From positions 185,624-221,732 of the forward strand of contig NW_001865051.1 in the NCBI RefSeq assembly GCF_000002865.3: 36,109 nt of DNA, read 5' to 3'. Of the stretch, positions 1-9,538 are shown piece after piece (within the stretch, counting starts at the first letter, position 1; each line of letters begins with the position of its first letter). The notes beneath the pieces were generated by a model. The model worked only from the letters and a program-made list of their open reading frames with translations. It searched no databases and was not told the DNA's origin. The position numbers and the translations under genes are program-made. This DNA comes from Monosiga brevicollis MX1 (lineage: Eukaryota; Opisthokonta; Choanoflagellata; Craspedida; Salpingoecidae).

Positions 1-6
1 AATTGG

Positions 7-9
<3 letters not shown>

Positions 10-63
<54 letters not shown>
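10..63. repeat. (GA)n microsatellite
   Basis: Nearly perfect GA dinucleotide tract at the left edge of the window. The 330 bases that follow, up to 397, are the region downstream of the BPI-like gene on the minus strand. I see no convincing exon there, only short open frames without coding character. Confidence 0.95.
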
Positions 64-66
<3 letters not shown>

Positions 67-397
67 ATTGGTTTGAAGCAATAAGAGCAACGTAGGTTTT
101 CGTTGAGAGATTTTTTTTGTGATTTTGTGATTTCGCTTTGGATCTTGTCTCTGATTATGACTCGGTTGTGCTCTGCGTCATCTCTTGCATCTCGGTTGAT
201 AGATGGGGGCCTGACAGCCGTTGAATCACAGATCAATTTGTGGACGAGGCGGTCAAACGTCTCGCCCCAATTTGGGATGCTCGCTCTTGAGCACCACAAT
301 GGGGAGGGGTTGCTCGGACACGCATGAGTGTCCTGTGCGGATCGATTTGTGTGGAGATAAACGTCGTGGAAGGGACGTGGCAAGCCCCGAACGGGCC

Positions 398-2966
398 TTA
401 GATGCACGAGTCGGTGTGGGCATTGGGGATGGCGGGGCACTGAATCGCGCCAAGGACGGCCGGTCGGATAGCGGCAGCCAGGGTGTGGCCGAGAGCAGCC
501 GAGTTGATCATGACGCTGAGGTCAAGGTAGTTGGGGACGACGTCAATGCTGACCGAAGACATGTCACTGGGGGGTGCGGGGAACACCACGGGCTTCTATT
601 CAAGACCCGAATCAGCAAAAGGAGCAATCAGGACCAGGACAGTGAGGGCGGCAGCCAATGGCAACGTCGTGCCTGGCACACAAGATCAAACGAGACATGG
701 TCGTACATCCTGCAGATAATTGTTGATGCCGTTGATGATGGGCGCCTGGTACTTGCGGATGGTTTGCACCACAATCTCGCAAGCGCCCTGGCAGTTGGGA
801 CCCATGCCGACGTTGGTGGCGTTGGTCAATGCGAGCTGGAGAACAATCGTTTGGTTGGCTCCGGCGGAGAATTTGGTCTGCAAACATACGCAAGACACCA
901 GAGTGCATCATGAGCCGTTCGCGCTCGTTTGGCCAATACGTTAGAGGGGTATGCGATGTCTGGCGACACTTACATCAATGCCAGCTTGCAGGATAATGTC
1001 GCCAGACGAATCTGAGTTGCGGGGAAAAGAGGAACAATCGGGCAATGTGAGTGGATGCAAACCGAACACAGGGGCTATTGAGGACCCAAGCCGGATGGTA
1101 ACGCACGGGTGCCGTTGTCGCTGAGGTCATAGTGCAGACCCAACATGACGGTGAATTCATTGCTGGAGATGTTCACTTGGGGCGGCACGCTGCGCACTGT
1201 TTGATCGAGCCCATCGGTAGACCAAGAGAAAAAAAAACAAAGCACACAGCGTCACGCAAAGTGAGGGCAAGGCGAATCAAAACGCAACAGAAGAAACCCA
1301 CGGCGAGAGGGTCGCACCAAAAGTGAGGCCAAGAACAAGACCGTCCTCCTTGATGGTCACGTTAAAGAGACCCTCGGCCACGATGGTATCAAAGGCCGAT
1401 GTCAACAGGCTGTCACCCATGGTCTATGGCCAGAGCGTAAATCAGGGGACGCTTTAGAGGCCAACGAGAAGACATTCCTTGCGAGTGGCCAGCATTATCG
1501 GCAGTGACTGCAGTTTTCAAGGCACGTACAATGTGGTAGTAGCCATCGTCAATGTTGGGCATGGTACCCGCTTGGGCACGGGGGGCAGCGGCGGCAAAGC
1601 CGGCAACCGCAGCGGTGTCCAGGTTGGTGAGGCCGCCAGAGGCAGGCACAAGGTAATTGAGAGACATTTGACCCAGTTTGCCGGCGTTGACGGTCTGGGG
1701 AATGGCGGCTTGCAGTTTGGCTGCGACGTTAACGGCTGCACTTTGCAGACTCTGGGCAAGGTTGGCCTTCATGCCGTCCAGCCCCTTGGAGATGGCATCG
1801 CTAAACCTAGTACCGAGTCGCGGACAAAAAGGCATGGGCCACGCTAGTCGTCAGGAAGACCGCCCCACTCGACTCAAGAGGAAAGATGGGAGAGAGGAGG
1901 ATTTGCGGCTGAATGAGCGAAGATGGACGTACAGGCTGCAAAAGTTGTTGTTGAGGGTGTAGGTGGGGATGGTCACAGTGCCGGGGGTGATCTTAGGAGC
2001 ACCACTGGTGGCAGCCTCCATGTTGATGGGCATGCTGAAGCTAAAGTCCGGCTGCAGCTGCCAATCACCCTGAGCAAGTCGGAGGTAGCGATGAGCGTGA
2101 GAGACCACATGTGTCTGGTGACGTCATTTTCAGTTCCTGGTCAGCTCAGGCACGCCACGCATGGTTGCAAAAGCAGACCTTGCAGCCCTTGATGGTGGAG
2201 CAACCGTGGCCAAAGGGGTCATCATGAATGCACAGGCCTACCCAGGTGCGCCCAGACACTGAGGTGAGCAAGGTGCGTGATACATGGAGGCCTGACGTGT
2301 GGGGACCAAGCCAGGCCTCAACTCCAGGCACATACGGTAAGAGCCAGAGACGGTCATGGAGACGGCGCCGTTCAAGGCGTAAGTGGTGCTGCTCGACTTG
2401 ACAATGGAGAAGGTGACGGTCGAGCCGGAAATTTTCATGTCCTGCATGTCAAGATGCACGTGCTTGGCGCCAACATCGTCATAGCTGTGACCGGCGCGGA
2501 CCGAGGCAGGTCATCGTACGTCAGGCAGGCGCCCGCAGCCAGCGTGAGCAAGGAAGAAGAGGAAGAGGAAGGGGAAGAGGAAGAAGAAGAAGAAGAAGAA
2601 AGGAAGGCAAAGGCCCGTCAACACGAGTCATTGGGTATATGGTTGACACACCAGCAAGTGGGCAGAGCAACATTGTTCAGGTCATTGGCCACGGTTTGGG
2701 CAGCAGTCGTCAATGCGCCATTGAACGCCTTGAGCTAAGGGAAAAAAAAAAAAAAAAGTCCGGGCAAGCATGGTGATGGGGGCACGGCGCCAAGGTGAGT
2801 GACCGCCGCCCGTCATCACGTCAAGGGCCCAGCATGCCAGCCATGTTGTTCTTCGAGCACGCAGCCATACCGGCATGGAAAGGCCAAGGTTGGCCTGGGC
2901 CTGGACTGAAGCCGCAAGGCAAGCCACCGCCACAAGGGCGGCGATACAGTAGTGTGTCACAGCCAT
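398..2966 (-). CDS. Secreted BPI/LBP/PLTP-family lipid-binding protein
   Basis: Predicted secreted lipid- or LPS-binding protein of the BPI/LBP/CETP/PLTP superfamily. Eleven exons on the minus strand: 2966-2871, 2734-2652, 2484-2336, 2237-about 2179, 2069-1933, 1800-1530, 1423-1318, 1196-1107, 1011-974, 877-707, 595-398. They join in frame to about 465 residues, close to human BPI (487). The start ATG at 2966 opens a clear signal peptide (MAVTHYCIAALVAVACLAAS). The order of segments follows BPI: an N-terminal helix (LKAFNGALTTAAQTVANDL), a strand region ending NGAVSMTVSGSY, a Cys-rich loop (GCSTIKGCK), an amphipathic helix (KANLAQSLQSAAVNVAAKLQ), then LNYLVP...LDTAAV, matching the BPI interdomain stretch INYGLV.P...TLDV, and the C-terminal barrel with GLFNVTIKEDG. 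The end of exon 4 is the least certain junction, because the best frame needs a GTCTGC donor. Family membership is my inference from recalled BPI sequence; the ligand is unknown. Confidence 0.72.
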
Positions 2967-3015
2967 GGATACGGTCTGCCGTCGAGTGGAAAAATGAAAA
3001 CATGAGCAAAAAATT

Positions 3016-3057
3016 GATGAGAGACAGAGAGAGAGATGAAGAGAGAGAGAGAGAGAC

Positions 3058-3129
<72 letters not shown>

Positions 3130-3145
3130 AGAAAGACAGAGAGAC
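3016..3145. repeat. (GA)n-rich microsatellite ending in (CA)n
   Basis: Imperfect GA/CAGA tract that ends in a short CA run. It lies about 50 bp upstream of the BPI-like start codon, so on that gene's coding strand it reads as a polypyrimidine (CT) tract. It is probably 5' UTR or promoter sequence. Confidence 0.9.
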
Positions 3146-3483
3146 ACACACACATACACGCGCGGTTGGATTGTGCAACATTGGGGTCAGCTCAACTCTT
3201 TCTTGCGTTCTTCTTTGGTTGTTTTTGGAGGTGATGAGGTGACGTACGTCGAGGAGACGACACACCGCACCCGTTCTATGTTGGATGCAAGGGACCTGCT
3301 GCTGCCACCGCTAGCTGCTTTCGTCGTACGTGCCTGTGTCTGATGAACCAACAACGACCACCGACTGCCATTCCCAGCCCAAGACGAGCCACCACCACCA
3401 CCACCAACAACAACGCACCACAACAACGTACACTGCCTGACCCACAACAGTACACCACCATTAAGGGTATGATCATCACCAGA

Positions 3484-3595
<112 letters not shown>

Positions 3596-3642
3596 GTTTT
3601 TACTTTTTGTTTTTGGTTTTTTCAAAAATGCAATGACATAAT

Positions 3643-3702
3643 TGTCAGACTATTACATTGTCAGACTATTATATCATGTTGTCAGATTATCGTTTTGTCA
3701 GA
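3643..3702 (+). promoter_or_regulatory. Four-copy TGTCAGA motif cluster upstream of UTP6
   Basis: Four exact copies of TGTCAGA lie at 3643-3649, 3659-3665, 3680-3686 and 3696-3702, at intervals of 16, 21 and 16 bp, inside an AT-rich stretch. The cluster is 225-285 bp upstream of the UTP6 ATG. The same heptamer recurs before other gene starts in this window. Its role as a protein-binding promoter element is inferred. Confidence 0.5.
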
Positions 3703-3927
3703 TTTTGGTCGCAGCGTACACGTGTTTTCACGCTCGCACTCTCTTCTCTCTCTCTCTCTTTGGGCGACGGTCAACTCGACCTGTGAGGGGGCGCAGCGTC
3801 TCACACGACCATTGGCTGGCTCGAAGAGTCGGGCGGGGTTGCTGGACGGTGGTGTTTTTGGAATTGGTTGTTGCAACCTCGTGTGAGGGGGAGGTGTTTG
3901 CGTGCGTGCCCGTTCTGAACCGGTAGC

Positions 3928-6900
3928 ATGGCTGAAGCGGTTCAACAAAAGTTGGAAGACCAGGTCGAGGAGCTGCACGACCTGCGGCAGCGCGGCCTGT
4001 TCAGCAAGTCGGAAATTGCGTATGTATTCCTTGACTTTGTGGTGCCTGCCCTTCTTGTAACCCTTGTCACGCCCACAGTCCTGCCCCCCACTCCCTTGTT
4101 CCCCCTTCTCTCACCTCGCACTCGCTGTGCTTCTCCCTCTCTTCCTTATTAGTGAGATCGTGAAGCGTCGACGTGCCTTTGAGTATGCGCTGCGCCGCCG
4201 TACCTCCCGCAAGGTCGACTACCTCAAGTACATCGAGGTATGTCTCGATGCGATGTAAATCTGGCCCCTACTCGCCTCCATAGGGCCGAGCCGCTGCCTG
4301 CCGCACCCCATCCAACAGCTTTCATCGGCTCTGCGCTTCGCACACACATCTATCCCACCTCTTGAATAGTATGAGCGTAATGTTGACGCCTTGCGCGTGC
4401 GCCGCAAGTCAACTCGCCAACGCCGAGACCTCAACGGCGTCGCCGATCACACCATCATCCGCCGTGTCATGAACCTGTACCGCAAAGCCCTCGAAAAGTT
4501 CAAGGTGAATTGCTGCTCTTGTATTGTAGGCCCACTCTCAGCATTTGACTCGCCCTCTGTGGGTCTCCGCTCAAATCTTGTATCCCGTGACAGGGTGACC
4601 TCGAGCTCTGGCTCAGCTACTTTGACTACTGCGAGGAACAGCGCTCGTACAAACAGCTGAATCGCGTCATGGCCAACTGCCTCCAATTTCACAGCAACGT
4701 TCCTGCCATTTGGATCCGGGCCGCCAAGCTCGAATTTGAAGTCAACAAGAACATCGGTGCCGCACGCGTCTTCCTCCAGCGCGGTCTGCGGTCAGTCTTG
4801 CTCCTTCCGTGAGCTCGCATTTCAAGCTTTATGTGCCACTCTGAGTCTGGTGTGCAAGAGCACTCCCCCCACATCTCACTACAACTCTGTCTTTGCAATA
4901 CCTTTCCGGTCTTTTGACAGCATTAATCGTGAGAGCCCCGAGCTCTGGGTCGAGTATCTACGTCTCGAGCTCTTGCATTGGGAAATGATGAGCCGTCGTG
5001 CAGCCATCCTCGGTGTTGCAAAGGATGAAGATAATCTAAACGGACAGGTGGTTGAGGGCCAGCATCTCGCGCGTGACGCCGAATTGCTCGATGTGCCTGA
5101 TCTCAACCAAGAAGAGGAGGTTGAAGAAGTGCAATTGGTTCACGATGATGAGCGTGCCGAAGCCCTTGACATGCTCAGAGCCGTCACAACCGATGCTGAT
5201 TCGCATTCATCCATGACCGTGACAGGTGCGCTCACCATCCCCTGGCTTGCTTGCTTGCGCTTCAGAGGGCTATTACTCTTGTTCCACCAGCTCGCGTGCT
5301 CTGACCTAAGGACTGGATAGATGCGGCTACTCCTGGCTCGATGCAACACGAAATCACCGAGAGAGCCAAGGCCTATGGTGGTGACAGCTTTCTTTCAGGC
5401 CTCGTGCCCCGTCTGGTGTGCCTCAGCGCCCTTCGTACGTTGCGCTCTATTGACTCTGCGTCGTTACCACAAGTACGCCGTCAGCCTCATTTCCAGAGGA
5501 CCCATGTACCGGTTTGCCAGGCGCGCAAAACTATGGACCTGACTTGGCGCAAGACCTGCTCAACGTCTTTGTCCTCTTCCGTGACACTGCACAATCTCGC
5601 AACATGGTGAGTTCAAAGCAGAACTCAAATCTGTTTCTCCTTTCCTCACGGTCACCTTCATGCTTGGCTCAAAGGTTTAACACCCACACACCCACACACA
5701 CTCTGCTTCTCACCTGCGCTTTGTGGTGTCTTTAGGTGTACAACCTTCTCAGCGAGCGACTGAAGGCAGGCCACACCACCGATGTTGTTGGTACTCTCTC
5801 CGTCCTGGCCAATCGTAGCCTGACCGAGAGCCGAGCCCCCGGTGAGTTGGCATTATCGGCGAAGAGGCAGCGCTTCTCTGAGCCCATATCCTGGTCTTTC
5901 TCATTCGACCATGCCAATCCAGATATCGCCGCTCCTACGCACCAGGAGCAGGCTGCATTGCACGGCAAGGCATTGACCTATCTGACACAGCACCGTGATC
6001 AAGTTCCCGAGCACAGCCCGCAAGCCTTGCTGGCTGCTATCCGCTTCCTGCGTCACCAGCTCGAAACTCAAGCCAAGGAACATGTGCGTTGCAGTGAGCC
6101 ATCTCATCGTCTTCTGATCCGAGCTCACCTCCGATCCTTGGTGGGAACTGGCCCGTTTATCTCGGCCTTCCTCATGCTCTGTGCTTGTGGATCTACTCTG
6201 CTTAGCGGGAAACGCTGATGGCGCACGTGACAACAACCACGGCCGCGCTGCGTGCGACCTTGGCGGCTACTGACGCAGAAGGCACGCCAAGCAAGAAGAA
6301 GCGGCGTGCCACCACCGCCCCAGCCTGGCCCTTGGAGCAAGCGTGCAATTTGGTGCAAGGCGCTTGCGCACTAGCAGAGACCTTGGTGTTTTTGGAGCAA
6401 GCCAGTCAAGCATACACTTTAGCTCAGGATGCCCTTTCTTTTGCCCATTCTCTGCCTACTACCAAGCGTGCTAAGACCGAACTCAGCACGGATTGGTCCG
6501 ACAGTCTCGATAAGTTGGTCCTCCTAAGCCTGCAACTCCAGGTCCTGGTGGCACCTACCGTGCCGGATGTCAGCGCCTTTGACCGAGCGCGGGCGCTCGC
6601 AAGCCGTGAGGTACGCTTTGAAATCCGACTGTTTCTTCCAGAGCTATGGTGTGCTGCTGGTCTCGTGCCTCGTTAACCTTTTTGGCTCTGATCCGTGTCA
6701 TGATCAGGTGCAAGCACAAATCTGGGACCTCGAGCTATCCCAGCGCTTGGCTGACCAGGATGATGCTGCCGTCGCCTCTGTTTATCGGTATGTGTGTGTT
6801 GCCCTCAACTTGATTCTTCTGCTATGTGGCTGTGGTACACTGACACCATTTTGGCTCGACTCGACGGTGTCGTAAACAGGCGCGCACTTTTGCAACTGGA

Positions 6901-7499
6901 CATCCTGAAACCCGCTGAGCGGGCTGTTTTGGCCAGCCGGGCGTTGAACGTGGTGGCGTGGCAATCCATTGCAGAAGCCCGCCAACTCTTTGACTGGTCC
7001 GTCTCACGTGTCCGTCTCCTCCTGATGGAACAAACTCGGCCTGCTTGCTCACTGAATGCACACGATAGGATCTTCAAAGAAACCGGCTTGGCCGAGTGGT
7101 CCTTTATTCGCACCATGGTGGGTCTGGAGAGCAGCTTGCCTCACGTTGATACCGAACGCATGGTCAAGCTGTTTGAGCTGGCTGTCCGTCATTTCGGCAA
7201 CAGCAACACGGATGTGTGGGTGGCATATATCCAGTGGAAGCTTGCTGGTGGTGATGGCGCTGACGCCAGGTGCGTGCGTGTTTTGTGTGGGTCAATAAAG
7301 CCAGACCCAAACCCCAAAATGCTCGCCTCGCCTCTTGTTGTTTGTGCCGCCGAGCTTGTCTTGTCCTCATCTGGCCCTCCGCTCTGGTGTTTTGGCTTGC
7401 ACAACGTGTAGTCAGCTGCATTTTCGTGCAGTCAAGGCACTTGACGATCCGGCCGAGTTTATTGCCCGTGCCCGCGGCGCACTGAATGGTCATGCTTGA
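3928..7499 (+). CDS. UTP6: U3 snoRNA-associated protein 6 (UTP6), SSU processome
   Basis: Component of the UTP-B subcomplex of the small-subunit processome, needed in the nucleolus for 18S rRNA maturation. Fourteen exons join in frame to about 723 residues: 3928-4019, 4153-4237, 4370-4504, 4594-4790, 4921-5225, 5321-5434, 5521-5606, 5736-5841, 5923-6083, 6206-6610, 6708-6787, 6880-6996, 7069-7269, 7412-7499. The N-terminus (MAEAVQQKLEDQVEELHDL, then RGLFSKSEIAEIVKRR) matches the conserved UTP6 start. HAT-type repeats follow, for example LELWLSYFDYCEEQRSYKQL, PAIWIRAAKLEFE and ESPELWVEYLRLEL. The C-terminal repeat (MVKLFELAVRHFGN...DVWVAYIQWKL) also matches the family. The product is longer than human UTP6 (about 597); the extra length lies mainly in an acidic segment encoded by 5080-5225 and a KKKRR-bearing segment near 6290-6310. 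Introns are 75-150 bp with ordinary GT-AG ends. Confidence 0.93.
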
Positions 7500-7746
7500 G
7501 ACCGACCAGGTGGAGTCTGGACATTTATACTGCTCTGATTTTCTTGTTCTGATGCACTCAATAGGCGCGTGTCTTTCCCTGTTCGGTCTTGACTTTTGTA
7601 ACATGTGGTCGGGTGGGCGTTCCATCTGGAATTCCTGATGACTGGGGAAAAGGTTGGGGAAGGGGTCAAGCCCCGGCTCAATTATGGCATCAAGGAGACA
7701 CATGTGATCCGTTTTCAGAGCGCAATTGTAGATCAATCATTATTCG

Positions 7747-7748
<2 letters not shown>

Positions 7749-7811
<63 letters not shown>
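7749..7811. repeat. (CA)n microsatellite
   Basis: Perfect CA dinucleotide tract between the convergent 3' ends of UTP6 and the sirtuin gene. No gene is seen in the rest of 7500-7976. Confidence 0.97.
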
Positions 7812-7813
<2 letters not shown>

Positions 7814-7976
7814 CAAAATCGTCCTCTATCAATCACGACAATCGTGATGGACACGCTTGGTGATTGATGATGGCCCCGTGCTTCCCCGAAGCAACCCCCA
7901 GGTTCCATGCTTCACTTAAAAATCAAACTCATGGGTCTTGTCTGCGGCATACCCGTTCTCTGATCCACTTGCGTGG

Positions 7977-8972
7977 TTACAAGAGCTCGTCCAGGGTTCG
8001 CAACACGTCATCGCAGGTGGCGCGCACGAGCAAGTCGGCCTGGTCATCATAAGGAGTGGGCTGAAGATTCACGATACAAACGCGTGCTCGAGTAGGAGAG
8101 GCAGTGAGGGCGGTATTCGTGTCTCTGCCCTTGGCACGGCGTCGGGCACCTCGCAGGCGAGGGCGAGGGCGATTTTGGACCAGGAGGCCGGCGGCTGGCT
8201 CGACGGCTAGCGAGGTGCCGAGTGCAATGCGCAAGTCCGAGGCTCCAAAATGGGCCTCTGCTCGCTCAAAGTCCTGAGCAGGCAAATCTTCGCCAAAGTG
8301 GATAATGTTATCGCGCAAGCGCCCTGAACAGTCGGCTACCTCGCAGTGGCGGCCCGTCTCGTGGTCCACGGCAGTGGCGAGCTCAACCTCATAATCTCGA
8401 AAATAGGTGGCGCCACAGCGCTCGCACACCTCCTTGAAAAGGTTGCCATGGAGCTCCGAAACTTTGGACATGGGAAAGCCGCTGCGGGCCGTGAGGTTAT
8501 CATAGTTTTGTGTCGCCAGCCAGTCGACGTGGCCTTTGCGCTCGAGGGCCACCAGTGCCTCGTGCGCCGCGGTTGGGGCCAGGGGTTCGGTCGAGGCAGC
8601 CTGACGTTTGGCCCGCTTGGTCCAGAGGCCTCCGGCGCCACGAAACGTGGGAAGAACGGGGGCAGAGATGCCAGCGCCAAGCAGAATACATGGTCGCTGT
8701 GCCTCTTGGAGCCAGCGGGCCAGCTGCTCAACCTTGGGCCGCCACTCCGCTTCCGGTTCCCGAATCTCTGGCACCTCGTCCTCTGCATCACGCCACTCAT
8801 CCAGAGCAACCGTACCCTTGAGGTATCGAGCAGCCACCCACTGTGGCTCAGCCCCATCCATCCATGAGCACAAGTACTCCTTCTTCCTTCCCCGCCCCCG
8901 CTCCTCCAAGATCCGATCAATATCCGCCTGCTCCTCCGCCGCCGCCTCCTCCACCGCCGCCTCCTCCGCCAT
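7977..8972 (-). CDS. Chromodomain-sirtuin fusion, SIRT6/7 class
   Basis: Predicted NAD-dependent protein deacylase of sirtuin class IV, encoded in one exon of 331 residues although its neighbours have 9-14 exons. I chose the ATG at 8972 (MAEEAAVEE); a start at 9014 would add 14 residues. Sirtuin signatures: GAGISAPVLPTFRG and GLW (NAD-binding Rossmann), TQNYDNL, the catalytic His in SELHGN, zinc ligands CERC and a CEVADC pair, NIIHFGEDLP, ALGTSL, and a C-terminal IVNLQPTPYDDQADLLV. The IHFGE and VNLQ.TP.DD motifs and the TGRHC spacing favour SIRT7/SIRT6. Before the catalytic domain, residues about 16-58 (DRILEERGRGRKKEYL, SWMDG, PQWV) look like a chromodomain, closest in my recollection to the chromodomains of chloroplast SRP43. 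Its first cage aromatic is not obvious, so methyl-lysine binding is uncertain. A basic Arg-rich insert (RPRPRLRGARRRAKGR) near residue 270 could be a nuclear localisation signal. Confidence 0.88.
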   Translation of the reverse strand: MAEEAAVEEAAAEEQADIDRILEERGRGRKKEYLCSWMDGAEPQWVAARYLKGTVALDEWRDAEDEVPEIREPEAEWRPKVEQLARWLQEAQRPCILLGAGISAPVLPTFRGAGGLWTKRAKRQAASTEPLAPTAAHEALVALERKGHVDWLATQNYDNLTARSGFPMSKVSELHGNLFKEVCERCGATYFRDYEVELATAVDHETGRHCEVADCSGRLRDNIIHFGEDLPAQDFERAEAHFGASDLRIALGTSLAVEPAAGLLVQNRPRPRLRGARRRAKGRDTNTALTASPTRARVCIVNLQPTPYDDQADLLVRATCDDVLRTLDELL

Positions 8973-9052
8973 CCCGCCCCGCTGCTCTCTCAAGGTTATA
9001 TGATGATGAAACAAATGTCAGCAATTTGATGTCATTTTGTTTGTGTGTGTGT

Positions 9053-9076
9053 GTCTCTCTCTCTCTCTCTCTCTCT
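9053..9076. repeat. (CT)n microsatellite
   Basis: Short TG-then-CT tract in the divergent region between the sirtuin and ACSF3 genes. Single TGTCAG and TGTCAT elements lie just to its left, at 9016 and about 9030. Confidence 0.85.
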
Positions 9077-9121
9077 TGATGAGACGCTCGGGCTTTTGGG
9101 AGATACGCGTTCGATTCGATC

Positions 9122-9302
9122 AGTGGCAAGTGGCAAGTGGCAGTGGCAGGTGGCAGTGGCAAGTGGCAAGTGGCAAGTGGCAAGTGGCAAGTGGCAAGTG
9201 GCAAGTGGCAAGTGGCAGTGGCAGGTGGTAGGTGGCAGTGGCAGGTGGTAGGTGGCAGTGGCAAGTGGCAGTGGCAGTGGCAGTGGCAAGTGACAAGTGG
9301 TG
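9122..9302. repeat. AAGTGGC / AGTGGC minisatellite
   Basis: Tandem array of 6-7 bp units (AGTGGC and AAGTGGC, with AGGTGGT variants) over about 180 bp. It sits between the divergent starts of the sirtuin (8972) and ACSF3 (9539). Open frames across it (repeated GKWQVA or CHLPLA) are artefacts of the repeat. Confidence 0.93.
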
Positions 9303-9538
9303 GGAGGTACGTGCTCTTGAGCTGGCGTGGTGCTGGAAAGTGGTGTGGTCTTCTACTCATGGGCCTTTGATTGGATTGAGAAAGGGGTGAGAGAGTGAGT
9401 GCGTGGAGGCTGGAGCGCCACCCGTCGGTCGCCAGCTGCTCTTTTTTCCCCTTGCGCCGACTGCTGCCACCTTCATCTCGTCCCTCTCTACCGCTATTTC
9501 GTGGCGTAGGACCTACGAGCACAACCAGAAGAGTGACA

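Noticed and set aside
221-944. Plus-strand frames of up to 230 residues over the BPI-like 3' exons
   Set aside because: They lie opposite well-supported minus-strand exons of the BPI-like gene.
2795-3343. Open frames of Arg-Glu or Ser-Leu repeats around 3016-3145
   Set aside because: Produced by the GA/CT microsatellite; no start context, domains or splice support.
7977-8972. Assigning the sirtuin to SIRT4/5 because it neighbours ACSF3
   Set aside because: The IHFGE, TGRHC and VNLQPTP.DD motifs are SIRT6/7 type, and there is no mitochondrial presequence.
9032-9370. Frames encoding repeated GKWQVA or CHLPLA
   Set aside because: Products of the AAGTGGC minisatellite in all frames.
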